Source: DASTPP01 sp035762175 (GTDB taxonomy: Bacteria; Myxococcota_A; Polyangia; Polyangiales; Polyangiaceae). Taken from it: DNA of 31,227 bases. The position numbers were made by a program, and so were the translations under genes. Of this stretch, positions 22,177 through 31,227 are shown one piece after another (the stretch's first letter is position 1; every line of letters starts with the position of its first letter). Location of the stretch: the NCBI GenBank assembly GCA_035762175.1, contig DASTPP010000248.1, positions 1-31,227 on the forward strand. The letters run 5' to 3'. The notes beneath the pieces were generated by a model. That model had not been told where the DNA came from, ran no database searches, and saw only the letters and a list, made by a program, of their open reading frames with translations.

Positions 22177-22231
22177 CCATGACGCGCCGGATCTTGAGGT
22201 TTGTGGGGGCCCTTGTCGTGACGCGTCATGG
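22177..22231. promoter_or_regulatory. Long inverted repeat in the divergent intergenic region
   Basis: CCATGACGCG (22177-22186) and CGCGTCATGG (22222-22231) are perfect 10-bp inverted arms 35 bp apart. The right arm also lies in a perfect palindrome TGACGCGTCA (22219-22228), giving three TGACGCG half-sites in all. The region 22132-22466 holds no gene. Besides this element and the minus-strand promoter it contains TTGACT (22326-22331) followed by TTTTG-CGA-CAAAA, with no clear -10 for the plus-strand hydrolase gene. Confidence 0.5.
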
Positions 22232-22466
22232 GCGCCCACGACCCTTTCGAGATAGGCCGGTGGTGGGGCATTTTGGGCACGTGGTGGCCGGCTCCTAACG
22301 CGCCGGGCCGAGGGGGCTCGGGCACTTGACTTTTTGCGACAAAACATGGCGCGTCGGGCGCTTCTCATCGCCGGCGACTTGTGGTGCGCTGCCCGCCGAA
22401 CCGGCCGCCGGAGGGGTGCACCCACCTTACACGACCCCATTCGTCGGCCCGAGACGAGGAGGACGC

Positions 22467-23780
<1,314 letters not shown>

Positions 23781-23808
23781 GCCGGCCCCTTCGGCGGTGA
23801 CCCGCCCC

Positions 23809-25317
23809 ATGCTCGAGCTCTCGGCCGCCCACGCCCGGCGCTTCCTCGTCGCGCGCCACCTGCTCTCGCCGCCGCGCGCGCTCGCGGCCTCGCCCGCGTC
23901 GGTGCTCGAGGTGGTCGGGCGGCTCGGCTCGCTGCAGTTCGACCCGCTCGACGTGCCGGGCGCGAGAAACCACGAGCTCGTGCTCTTCGCCCGCGTCTCG
24001 GGCTACGAGAAGGGCTGGTGCGAGCGCTGGCTCTACGGCCCGCCCGGCGAGCGCCGGCTCTTCGAGGCGTACAACAAGTCGCTCAACATCGTGCCGGTCG
24101 CCGACCTGCCCTACCAGCGCTGGGCCTGGCGGAGGGCGCACGAGCGGTACCGGGCGCGCGTCTTCGAGCCGCACGCGCACGTCGTCGAGCGCGTGTTCGA
24201 GCGGCTCGGGCTCGAGGGGCCGCTCAGCTCGAACGACTTCAACGAAGAGTTCGGCCGGGCCATCGACTGGCACTGGGCGCCGACCTCGCAGGGCCGCGCC
24301 GTCGTCGAGGCGCTCTTCGAGAGCGGGCTCGTCGCGCTCGCGCGGCGCGAGGGCAACCGCCGCTGGTTCGACCGCATCGAGCGGCTCTTCGAGCCCGAGC
24401 TGCTCCTGCGCGACGCGACGGCCGAAGAAGCCCTGCGCCACCGGCTGCTCTCGCGCCACCGCGGCGTCGGGCTGATGGGCGAGAGCGCCTCGGCCGAGCT
24501 CCTGCATGGTACGGGCAGCGCGGCCGAACGGCGCGCCTCGCTCGCCTCGCTGCTCGACGCGGGCGAGCTCGCGCCGGCGCGGGTCGAGGGCCTGAAGGGC
24601 CCGCGCTACCTGCTCGCGGGCGAGGCGCCGCTCGCGCGCGCGATCGCCGAGGGCCGGGCGCCGCCGGCGCCGCCGGCCGAGGTGTCGCTGCTCGCGCCGC
24701 TCGACCCGCTCGTCTGGGACCGCCGCCTGCTGCGCGATCTCTTCGGCTTCTCGTACACCTGGGAGGTGTACACGCCGGCCGCGAAGCGCCGCTACGGCTA
24801 CTACGTGCTGCCCCTGCTCTTCGGCGACGCCTTCGTCGGGCGCGTCGAGCCGCGCTTCGAGCGGGCGACGGGCACGCTGCGCCTGCTCGGGCTCTGGTTC
24901 GAAGAGGGCTTCCGGCCCCTCGAGGCGCCGGGCTTCGCCGGGGCGCTGGGCCGGGCCCTCGCGGCCTACGCCCGCTTCGTCGGGGCGACGAAGGTGGCCT
25001 GGCCGCGAGGCCGGGTGGCGGGCGAGCTCAAGCGGCGGGCGGAGGCCGCGGCGCTCGCGCCGGCAGGGGCCGGCTCGACGTCGCCCGCCGCGCCCGCCCG
25101 GGCCAGCGCCGCCTCGCCGCCGGCGCCCGCGCGGGCCGGCTCGGCGCAGGCCGCTCAGGCGCCGCGGCGGGCCGCCTCGCCGCCGTCGGCGGAGACGAGG
25201 GCGAGCGCGCCGCGGGCGAGCGCCCGCTCGGCGAGCCCGGGCGAGGCGCGGAAGCGGCCGGGCGAGACGCCCCGCTCGCGCTTGAAGGCGCGGCTGAAGG
25301 CGAACTCGGAGTCGTAG
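23809..25317 (+). CDS. ycaQ: AlkX/YcaQ-type winged-helix DNA glycosylase with long C-terminal tail
   Basis: The product has 502 aa. The PF06224 (HTH_42, AlkZ/YcaQ) fold spans about 1-412: SLQFDPLDVPGARNHELVLF, WCERWLYG, AYNKSLNIVPVADLPY, then LLAPLDPLVWDRRLLRDLFG and YGYYVLPLLFGD. The catalytic signature is Q43-F44-D45, the Q-phi-D motif that separates YcaQ/AlkX from AlkZ (Q-phi-Q). ATG 23809 gives exactly the E. coli numbering; GTG 23797 would add four residues. The family unhooks interstrand crosslinks and removes N7-alkylated purines. Residues from about 415 on are a low-complexity Ala/Pro/Ser/Arg tail. Its last 54 codons lie antisense to the end of the AraC gene, which makes the protein about 100 aa longer than usual. 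Confidence 0.9.
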   Translation: MLELSAAHARRFLVARHLLSPPRALAASPASVLEVVGRLGSLQFDPLDVPGARNHELVLFARVSGYEKGWCERWLYGPPGERRLFEAYNKSLNIVPVADLPYQRWAWRRAHERYRARVFEPHAHVVERVFERLGLEGPLSSNDFNEEFGRAIDWHWAPTSQGRAVVEALFESGLVALARREGNRRWFDRIERLFEPELLLRDATAEEALRHRLLSRHRGVGLMGESASAELLHGTGSAAERRASLASLLDAGELAPARVEGLKGPRYLLAGEAPLARAIAEGRAPPAPPAEVSLLAPLDPLVWDRRLLRDLFGFSYTWEVYTPAAKRRYGYYVLPLLFGDAFVGRVEPRFERATGTLRLLGLWFEEGFRPLEAPGFAGALGRALAAYARFVGATKVAWPRGRVAGELKRRAEAAALAPAGAGSTSPAAPARASAASPPAPARAGSAQAAQAPRRAASPPSAETRASAPRASARSASPGEARKRPGETPRSRLKARLKANSES

Positions 25318-26162
25318 CCGACGGTGGCGGCGACCTCGGCGAGCGAGCGGCGGCGGTCGCGCAAGAGCTGGGCCGCCACGTCCATGCGGCGCGAGGTGAC
25401 GTAGGCGAGCGGCGGCTGGCCCACGGCGTCGGCGAAGCGGCGGGCGAAGGCGGCGCGCGACAGGCCCGCGGCGTCGGCGAGCGAGGCGACCGTCCAGCGG
25501 CGGGCGGGGTCGGCGTGGATCTGCGCGAGCGAGCGCGAGAGCTGCGGATCGAGCAGCCCCGCCCCCGCCTCGGAGTCGGGCGGCGCGTGCGCCTCGCGGA
25601 AGGCGCGCACGATGTACACGAAGAGCGTCTCGACGAGCCGCTCGACGACGGCGTGCCCGGCCGGCCGGCGGATGGCCTCGTCGCGCAGCGCGCCCAGCAC
25701 GGCGGCGAAGGCGGCGTCGGCGCGCACCTCGTCGGCCTGCAGGTGCACGAAGGGGGGCAAGAGGGGCCGGACGGGGTTGGGGCGGCTCTGGCCGAGGCGG
25801 TAGACGCCGCAGAGCAGCGAGACCTGGTCGCGGCCGCGCTGGCGGGCGTTGGCGTGGCGCTGCGGGTCGAAGGCCACGGGGGGGCGGTCGGGCCGGTCGA
25901 CGATGGTGTGCCCGTCGCCGTGCGGCAAGAGCATCACGTCGCCGGTGGCGAGGCGCGTCGGCGGCAGCCCGGGGAGGCGCAGCCAGCACTGCCCCTCGAA
26001 CACGACGTGAAAACTAGCGTTGCCGCCGGCGGGGAAGGCGAAGCCCCAGGGCGAGCAGAACTCGTTGTAGGACGCGAAGGCGCCGCCGGCGGCCCCGCGC
26101 AGCACGTCGGCGACGACGTCTTCGAAGGGCGAGGCCTCGCCGGCGAGGGGGGGAGCGGCCAT
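25155..26162 (-). CDS. AraC-family regulator with cupin-type sensor domain
   Basis: The product has 335 aa. The N-terminal half (about 10-190) matches the cupin_6 sensor of AraC proteins: SPWGFAFPAGGNASFHVVFE, ATGDVMLLPHGDGHTI, VSLLCGVYRL and LLPPFVHLQ. The C-terminal half has two HTH motifs (about 215-305: WTVASLADAAGLSRAAFARR, then SLAEVAATVGYDSEFAFSRA and the FKRERGVSPGRFR ending). After it comes a 28-residue Ala-rich tail that overlaps the glycosylase gene on the other strand. It starts 26 bp after the stop of the metallo-beta-lactamase lipoprotein in the same direction. It is likely co-transcribed and may regulate that gene. The ligand is unknown. Confidence 0.93.
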   Translation of the reverse strand: MAAPPLAGEASPFEDVVADVLRGAAGGAFASYNEFCSPWGFAFPAGGNASFHVVFEGQCWLRLPGLPPTRLATGDVMLLPHGDGHTIVDRPDRPPVAFDPQRHANARQRGRDQVSLLCGVYRLGQSRPNPVRPLLPPFVHLQADEVRADAAFAAVLGALRDEAIRRPAGHAVVERLVETLFVYIVRAFREAHAPPDSEAGAGLLDPQLSRSLAQIHADPARRWTVASLADAAGLSRAAFARRFADAVGQPPLAYVTSRRMDVAAQLLRDRRRSLAEVAATVGYDSEFAFSRAFKRERGVSPGRFRASPGLAERALARGALALVSADGGEAARRGA

Positions 26163-26188
26163 CGCCCCCGAGTCTAGCGCCGCTCGGG

Positions 26189-27886
26189 TCAGGGCGTAAG
26201 ATCGTCGATGAGCTTGTCGAGGTCGGCCGGGGTGCTGGTCGTGCCGTGGCCGCCGACGTACGACGTGACGGGAACGCCCTGCCCCTGGACGGACGAGCGC
26301 AGCTCGAGCAGCCACGTCAGGATGCCGCCGGGCAGGCCCGGGTTGTAGAGATCGCTGACGAAGACGGCCCCGCCGACCTCGGCCACGAGCATGTCGGCCG
26401 CGTGCTCCGTGTCGATCGTGTAGATGCTGACCGGGCGCGCCGCGTCGTCGAGGACGACCTTCGCGCCCGGGGCCACGCCCTGAAGGACGGCCGGGCGGGG
26501 CGACTCGGCGAGGGCGTCGGGCTCGACCGTGCGCCGGGCGCGGAAGATCTCGCGATAGTAGCCGACGGCCGCCTCGCCCGCCACCACCTTCGCCCCCGCC
26601 GCGACGAAGCTGCGCAGGCCGCCCGAGTGGTCGTCGTGGAAGTGCGTCGCGACGACGTGCGTCACGGGCTTGCCCGGCACCTGCGTGCCGATCCAATCGA
26701 GGAGCGCGTCGCTGCGGACCGGGTAGAGCGGCGCCTCGATCACCACGACGCCCGCCTGCTGCTCGACCACCAGCGAGTTGTGCGAGCCCGTGCGAATGTG
26801 CCAAACCTTGGGCGAGAGCTCGACCGCCTGCACCGTGGCCTGCAGCCCGTCGAGGGGTATGCCCACCCCGACGAACTGCTGGTGAAACTGCGAGGTGTTC
26901 TCGCCCCGCTCGGCGAGCGCCGCGTCGACCGGGCCGACGGCGGCGCCCCCCGGGGGCGCGAAGGCGTCGGCCCCGAGGGCGGCGTTGGCGGTCACGACCG
27001 AGCGCGTCTCGTCTTCCACCACGTGGCCGTTCAGGCTCACCACGACGTGCCGCGGCACGGCGGGGCCGCCGGCGACGGGCGCCCAGTCGGTGTAGAAGAC
27101 CTCGAGCGGCACGTCGCCGCTGCCGTGCTCGTTCTCGAGGGTGCTGATCTTGGCCAGCCGGCCGCTCGCGGCCTCGACCCAGAGCGTCAGCGGCGCGACC
27201 GGGTCGCTCACCTCGAGCCGGTGGTGCAGCACGCCCCCGAGCACGCCCGCGCCCGCCTCGGCGGCGCGCGACGCGTCGGCCGCGATGTCGCGCGCGATGA
27301 GCTCGGGGTGCAGCAGGCGCTGGTGGCGCCGGCCCGACGCCCACCGGTCGGACGTGAGCGGGCCGTCGCCCCCGCCGAAGACGCTGTCGACGCCCACGCG
27401 GTAGCCGCCGTCGTCGCGCAAGATCTCGCTATACGTCATCTCGCCGGGAAAGAAGCCGAGCAGGGTACGCTGGTAGTCGAGGCGCAGATCGTTGCCTTGA
27501 ATGTCCCAGAGGGCCTTGAGCTCGTAGGTGCCCGCCGGCAACGGCTCGTCCTCGGGGGCGTAGCCCTCGCCGATCATCCAGCGGGTGCCCTTCGCCTCGA
27601 CCGAGAGCGAGGTCAGGCCGCTGAGCGCCTGGGCGCCCCCGAACCCCGTGACCAGCTTCGCCGCCGGCGCGAGCGATTGATCGACGCCGCCCGGCCCCGC
27701 CGGCCCCTGCCCGCCCGCCGGCCCCTGCCCGCCCGCCGGCCCCTGCTCGCCCGCCGGCCCCGCCGGGCCCGCCGGCCCCGCCCCGCCCGAGGGCCCACCC
27801 GGGCCCTCGTCGCCCTCGCACGCGGCGAAGGCCACGACCGAAAGTAGACCGAAAACGCCGAGGTTTCTGCTGAGTCGGTTTTGCAT
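26189..27886 (-). CDS. Metallo-beta-lactamase-fold lipoprotein with collagen-like stalk
   Basis: The product has 565 aa. A lipoprotein signal with lipobox FAAC (Cys23) is followed by a collagen-like Gly-X-Y stretch (about 29-63: GPAGPAGPAGEQGPAGGQ). A beta-rich domain (about 70-340) leads to a C-terminal metallo-beta-lactamase fold. The binuclear site looks complete: H415, H417, D419 and H420 (THFHDDHSGG), a later His (TEHAADM), Asp in VFVSDLYNPG and His in VGGHGTTS. Enzymes of this fold hydrolyse esters, sulfates, lactones or beta-lactams; the substrate cannot be read. The stalk would hold the enzyme away from the membrane. ATG 27886 gives a standard signal peptide. An upstream in-frame ATG (MARSKAEAH) is less likely. 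It is divergent from the TonB-receptor fusion. Confidence 0.85.
   Translation of the reverse strand: MQNRLSRNLGVFGLLSVVAFAACEGDEGPGGPSGGAGPAGPAGPAGEQGPAGGQGPAGGQGPAGPGGVDQSLAPAAKLVTGFGGAQALSGLTSLSVEAKGTRWMIGEGYAPEDEPLPAGTYELKALWDIQGNDLRLDYQRTLLGFFPGEMTYSEILRDDGGYRVGVDSVFGGGDGPLTSDRWASGRRHQRLLHPELIARDIAADASRAAEAGAGVLGGVLHHRLEVSDPVAPLTLWVEAASGRLAKISTLENEHGSGDVPLEVFYTDWAPVAGGPAVPRHVVVSLNGHVVEDETRSVVTANAALGADAFAPPGGAAVGPVDAALAERGENTSQFHQQFVGVGIPLDGLQATVQAVELSPKVWHIRTGSHNSLVVEQQAGVVVIEAPLYPVRSDALLDWIGTQVPGKPVTHVVATHFHDDHSGGLRSFVAAGAKVVAGEAAVGYYREIFRARRTVEPDALAESPRPAVLQGVAPGAKVVLDDAARPVSIYTIDTEHAADMLVAEVGGAVFVSDLYNPGLPGGILTWLLELRSSVQGQGVPVTSYVGGHGTTSTPADLDKLIDDLTP
27691..27785 (-). repeat. Collagen-like coding repeat in the lipoprotein gene
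   Basis: Tandem GC-rich units of about 18 bp encode GQGPAG-type sextets, preceded by 9-bp GPA units. Identical units make slippage likely, so the length of the stalk may vary between strains. Confidence 0.8.
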
Positions 27887-28044
27887 GGCGCTGATGTGCG
27901 CCTCAGCCTTGCTCCGAGCCATCACCGAAACACTCGAACCTTTGTCCGAGCGTCTCACACCCTCGCCCGGGCCCCCCGGGGCGCCCGGCCCGGCCGGGGG
28001 GGCCCCGTGAACGTTCGGGCCCCCCGGGGGCACAGCGCGATGAC

Positions 28045-30543
28045 ATGCACCGCGACCCCAAAGGGCGCGGGTGCGCGCGCGCGCTCGTGGCGCTCGCCTT
28101 GGCCCTGTCCGCCCTCGCGCGGCCCGCCGAGGCGCAGCCGCCGCCGCCCGACGTCGTGCCCCCGAAGCTCGTCCGAAACTCCGAGCCACGATACCCCGAC
28201 GAGAAGCGCGCGAGCGGCGAGGGCGCGAGCGTCGTCCTGACGCTCGTCGTCGACGCCGAGGGCAAGGTCGAGCGCGCGAGCGTGGCCTCGTCGGCGGGCC
28301 CCGCGTTCGACGCCGCCGCGCTCGACGCGGCCGCGGGCCTCGCCTTCGAGCCCGCGCGGCGCGGGGGCCGGGCGATCGCCGCCAAGATACCCTTTCGCTA
28401 CGACTTTCGAATCGAACCCGCCGCGCCCGTCCCCGCGCCCGCCACCGCGGCCGGCGCGCCGGCCGGGCCCGGCCCCGCGGCCGGGGCCCCCGCGCCCGGG
28501 GCCGCCGCGACGGCGGAGGCGGCCTCGGCGCCCGGGACCGCCGCCCTCGGTGCTGCCGCCCTCGGGGCCGCCACCCCCGGGGCCGCCGCCCCCGGGGCCG
28601 CCGCCCCGGTCGAGGACATCGTAGTGCGCGGCGATCGGGCGCCGCGCGAGACGACGCGGCACTCGATCGGCGCGGCCGAGGTGCGGACGATGCCCGGCGC
28701 GAACGGCGACCCGCTCCGGGCGGTCGAGGCGATGCCGGGCGTCGCGCGGGCGCCGGGGCTCGACGGGCAGCTCGTCGTGCGCGGCTCGGCGCCGGCCGAC
28801 ACGCTGGTGCTCGTCGACGGCACGTGGGTGCCCACGGCGTACCACTTCGGGGGCGTCAGCTCGGTCATCCCGGGCGACGTGCTCGCGCGGGTCGACTACG
28901 TTCCGGGCAACTTCGGCGCCGAGTACGGGCGCGCGATGGGCGGCGTGGTCGAGCTCGGCGTGCGCTCGCCGAGGCGCGACCGGCTCGGCGCGGTGGCGCA
29001 GGTCGACTTGCTCGACGGCCGCCTGCTCGTCGAGGGCCCGCTCGGCGAGCGCACCCGCGTGCTCGTCGCCGGCCGCAGGTCGTGGGTCGACGCCTGGATC
29101 GGCCCCGTCTTGCGCGGCGCCGGCGTGGGCGTCACCGCGGCGCCCGTCTATTACGACTGGCAGGCCGTCGTCGAGCACGACGTGAGCCGCGAGACCACGG
29201 CGCGCCTGCTCTTCTTCGGCTCCGACGACCGCCTCGCGATCGTGGTCAACGCGCCCGGGGCGCAGGACCCGAGCGGCGGCCCGCTCGCGGCGAGCACGAC
29301 CTTCACCCGCCTGCAGGCCCGCACCGACACGCGCCTCGGCGAGGGCTCTCGCCTCACGAACATGGTCACCGTCGGCACGCACGAGGACCACTTCGCCGGC
29401 GGCACCGACCGGGCCGACGTCTCGCTGCTCATCGGCCAGGCCCGCTCCGACCTGCGCGCCCGGCTCGCCCGCGGGCTCGCCCTCTCGGCCGGCCTCGACG
29501 TGCTCTGGGCCCGCTACGACATCGCGTTCCAGCTGCCGGCGACGGCCATCGGCGACAACGAAGAAGACGAGCCCTCGGCCTCGCCCTTCTTCGGAAAGGC
29601 CCGGCGCAAGGCCGGGGGCCGCGGCTACGCGACCCGGCCCGGCGCGTACACGACGCTCGAGATCGCGCCCGCGCCGGGCCTTCGTCTCTTGCCGGGGCTG
29701 CGGGCCGACTGGGCGAGCGACACCCAGCGCTGGACGCTCGACCCGCGCCTCGCCGCCCGCTGGCTCGTCGCCCCGGGCGCCGACCCGACCACGCTCAAGG
29801 GCGGCGTCGGCGTCTTCCACCAGACCCCCGTCAACGAGGCCCTGCCGCCCTGGGGCGACGGCTCGGTGCGCAGCCCGCGGGCGGTCCACGCCAGCGCGGG
29901 CGTCGAGCAGGGCCTCGGCGAGCACCTCAGCGTCTCGCTCGAGGGCTTCCACAAGCGCCTCTCGCGCCTCTTCGTCACCCGACCCGCCGGCGACGAGACG
30001 CCCCTCGGCGTGCGCTTCGTCAACGCCGGCGAGGGCCGCGTCTTCGGCCTCGAGGCGCTCGTGCGCTGGCGGGGCGAGGGGCGGCTGCAAGCCTGGCTCG
30101 CCTACACGCTCTCGCGCTCGGAGCGCCGCGAGTCCGAGCGCGAGCCCTACCGCCTCTTTCAATACGACCAGACGCACGTGCTCGGCGCGGTCGCCTCGTA
30201 CGATCTCGGCCGGGGCTGGACGCTCGGGGGGCGCTTCCGCCTCGTCAGCGGCCCGCTCTCCACGCCCTACCTCGGCGGCGTCGGCGACTACGACGCCGGC
30301 GCCTACGAGCCCGTCGCCGGCGCCCCCTTCTCGTCGCGCGCCGCGCCCTTTCATCGGCTCGATCTGCGCGTCGAGAAGGCCTGGGCCCTCGGCCCGGCCA
30401 AGCTCAAGGCGTACCTCGACCTGCAAAACGCCTACAACCGTCGGAACCCGGAAGGCAACGTGTACAGCTACGATTACGCGCGGTCCGCGCCCGCGAGCGG
30501 CCTGCCGATCTTGCCCATTCTCGGCCTGCGCGGAGAGCTCTGA
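28045..30543 (+). CDS. TonB-dependent receptor with an N-terminal TonB-type C-terminal domain
   Basis: The product has 832 aa. A signal peptide (about 1-30) precedes a TonB CTD-like domain at 38-123 (PRYPDEKRASGEGASVVLTL, VDAEGKVERASV, LAFEPAR). A Pro/Ala/Gly linker (124-193) includes five five-residue repeats. After it come a TonB-box-like EDIVVRGDRA, a plug (LRAVEAMPGVAR, LVVRGSAPADTLVLVDGTWV, VDYVPGNFGAEYGRAMGG) and a barrel ending in LPILPILGLRGEL. In most bacteria the CTD belongs to the inner-membrane TonB protein. Here it is exported with the receptor, so it cannot transduce energy in the usual way and may act as a signalling or docking module. The last gene overlaps the stop by 1 nt. 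The substrate is unknown; no riboswitch precedes it. Confidence 0.93.
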   Translation: MHRDPKGRGCARALVALALALSALARPAEAQPPPPDVVPPKLVRNSEPRYPDEKRASGEGASVVLTLVVDAEGKVERASVASSAGPAFDAAALDAAAGLAFEPARRGGRAIAAKIPFRYDFRIEPAAPVPAPATAAGAPAGPGPAAGAPAPGAAATAEAASAPGTAALGAAALGAATPGAAAPGAAAPVEDIVVRGDRAPRETTRHSIGAAEVRTMPGANGDPLRAVEAMPGVARAPGLDGQLVVRGSAPADTLVLVDGTWVPTAYHFGGVSSVIPGDVLARVDYVPGNFGAEYGRAMGGVVELGVRSPRRDRLGAVAQVDLLDGRLLVEGPLGERTRVLVAGRRSWVDAWIGPVLRGAGVGVTAAPVYYDWQAVVEHDVSRETTARLLFFGSDDRLAIVVNAPGAQDPSGGPLAASTTFTRLQARTDTRLGEGSRLTNMVTVGTHEDHFAGGTDRADVSLLIGQARSDLRARLARGLALSAGLDVLWARYDIAFQLPATAIGDNEEDEPSASPFFGKARRKAGGRGYATRPGAYTTLEIAPAPGLRLLPGLRADWASDTQRWTLDPRLAARWLVAPGADPTTLKGGVGVFHQTPVNEALPPWGDGSVRSPRAVHASAGVEQGLGEHLSVSLEGFHKRLSRLFVTRPAGDETPLGVRFVNAGEGRVFGLEALVRWRGEGRLQAWLAYTLSRSERRESEREPYRLFQYDQTHVLGAVASYDLGRGWTLGGRFRLVSGPLSTPYLGGVGDYDAGAYEPVAGAPFSSRAAPFHRLDLRVEKAWALGPAKLKAYLDLQNAYNRRNPEGNVYSYDYARSAPASGLPILPILGLRGEL
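28534..28608 (+). repeat. Five tandem 15-bp units in the receptor linker
   Basis: Five in-frame 15-bp units encode GTAAL, GAAAL, GAATP, GAAAP and GAAAP in the linker between the TonB-like domain and the plug. The last units are nearly identical, suggesting recent expansion. Confidence 0.85.
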
Positions 30544-31227
30544 TGCGACGAACGCCCCTCGCCCCTGCCCTCGCCCCTGCCCTCGGCGCCGCCCTCGCGC
30601 TCGCCTCCGCCGCCTCGTGCGGCGGCGACTTCGACCCCGGCTCGCGCGTCACGAAGCTGCGCGTGCTCGCCGTGCGCGCCGACCCGCCCTTCGCCCGCCC
30701 CGGCGAAGAGGTGCGCCTCGAGGCCCTCGCCTTCGACCCGGCCGGCCGGGCGCTGAGCTGGGGCTGGTCGACGTGCTCCGAGCCGGGCGCGCCGGGCGCC
30801 CTGCCCTGCCTCAACGCGGCCACGCCGCCCGTCCCGGGCGAGGCCGGCTCGTGGTCGCTGCGCGTGCCCGACGACGCGCTCGCCCCGCCGGACGGCCCGC
30901 CCCGCCTCGGCGCCACGATCGGCGTCAACCTCGTCGTCTGCCCGGGCACGATCACGGCGGGCCCGACGCAGGGGCTTCGGGCCGGGTGCGTCGACCCCGA
31001 GGGGCGCGTCTTGGGCCTCGATCAATTTGAGGCGGGCACCAAGCGCGTCATCGTCCGCGCGAACGATCGCAACGAGAACCCGCGCATCGAGGGCCTCTCG
31101 TGGGAGGGCGCCGACTGGCCCGAGGGGCTCGTGCCCGAGGTCGACGCCTGCGACGTCGAGGGCAACGACTTCGACGCCTGCGACGCCTCGCTCGCCCGCC
31201 GCATCTCGCTCGCGCTCGGCCCGGCCG
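30543..31227 (+). CDS. Lipoprotein of unknown function, 3' end outside the window
   Basis: Only 228 codons are present; the frame is still open at the right edge. An Ala/Leu-rich signal ends in AASC (Cys26), followed by GGDFDPGSRV. The mature part is beta-rich (VTKLRVLAVRADPPFARPGE, VRLEALAFDPAGRALSWGWS) and contains several cysteines, including a pair in WSTCSEPG and LPCLNA. The first part may be an Ig-like domain. The ATG overlaps the receptor stop (TGATG) and GGAGAG lies 7 nt upstream, so it is translated with the receptor. As a lipoprotein coupled to a TonB receptor it may be a surface substrate-binding or barrel-capping partner (inference). No family recognised. Confidence 0.85.
   Translation, partial: MRRTPLAPALAPALGAALALASAASCGGDFDPGSRVTKLRVLAVRADPPFARPGEEVRLEALAFDPAGRALSWGWSTCSEPGAPGALPCLNAATPPVPGEAGSWSLRVPDDALAPPDGPPRLGATIGVNLVVCPGTITAGPTQGLRAGCVDPEGRVLGLDQFEAGTKRVIVRANDRNENPRIEGLSWEGADWPEGLVPEVDACDVEGNDFDACDASLARRISLALGPA

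Noticed and set aside
22326..22466. Upstream in-frame extension of the secreted hydrolase from 22326
   Set aside because: ATG 22467 has a strong GAGGAGG ribosome site and starts a normal signal peptide, which an extension would bury.
27691..27785. CRISPR-like or mobile repeat array
   Set aside because: The repeats are in frame, without spacers, and encode collagen-like Gly-X-Y residues.

Overview
The window is about 31 kb of very GC-rich DNA with strong G/C bias at third codon positions. It has many Gly/Ala/Pro-rich lipoproteins, two TonB-dependent receptors each followed by a lipoprotein gene, and a receptor with a TonB-type domain fused to its N-terminus. This profile fits a Myxococcota chromosome, probably of the Polyangia/Sorangium type; the phylum is inferred from gene style, not from a marker gene. 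There are no tRNA or rRNA genes, CRISPR arrays or insertion sequences, and coding style is uniform, so nothing marks a recent mobile island.

Left part (1-8.6 kb). The 5' end of an asd gene points out of the window. A TetR regulator follows, with an apparently leaderless start and an operator-like motif inside its promoter. A related motif, forming an inverted repeat, lies upstream of an RND pump and adaptor operon that has no outer-membrane channel gene. A putative cyclase/metal-dependent hydrolase converges on a three-gene minus-strand operon: a haem-oxygenase-like diiron oxidase, a GNAT acetyltransferase and a cysteine-synthase-like PLP enzyme. That operon looks like a small uncharacterised amino-acid pathway.

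Middle (8.6-20.3 kb). A gene-free stretch of about 0.9 kb carries a palindrome inside a possible promoter. It is followed by a coupled pair of uncharacterised genes and a thioredoxin-like [2Fe-2S] ferredoxin. On the minus strand lies a complete cobalamin riboswitch, with identifiable P1, B12 box and an L5-L13 kissing-loop candidate. It controls a BtuB-like TonB receptor and an overlapping propeller-like lipoprotein, a layout like the Bacteroides BtuB-BtuG pair. Beyond a histidine kinase is the most unusual gene: a LysR regulator fused to a complete Rnk domain, which joins a DNA-targeting regulator to an RNA-polymerase secondary-channel protein. Then come a lipoprotein MsrA, a DUF1444-like protein and a SLATT-like two-TM protein whose 3' end is followed by a 40-bp tandem copy.

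Right part (20.3-31.2 kb). A delta-9-type desaturase, an anchored hypothetical protein, a secreted pectinacetylesterase/Notum-type hydrolase and an AlkX/YcaQ-type DNA glycosylase come first. The 3' tail of the glycosylase gene runs antisense into an AraC gene. The AraC gene lies behind a metallo-beta-lactamase-fold lipoprotein with a collagen-like stalk. Divergent from that are the TonB-domain/receptor fusion and a truncated lipoprotein gene. Several genes lack a Shine-Dalgarno sequence but have a -10-like hexamer 6-9 nt before the start codon, so leaderless mRNAs are a recurring theme.
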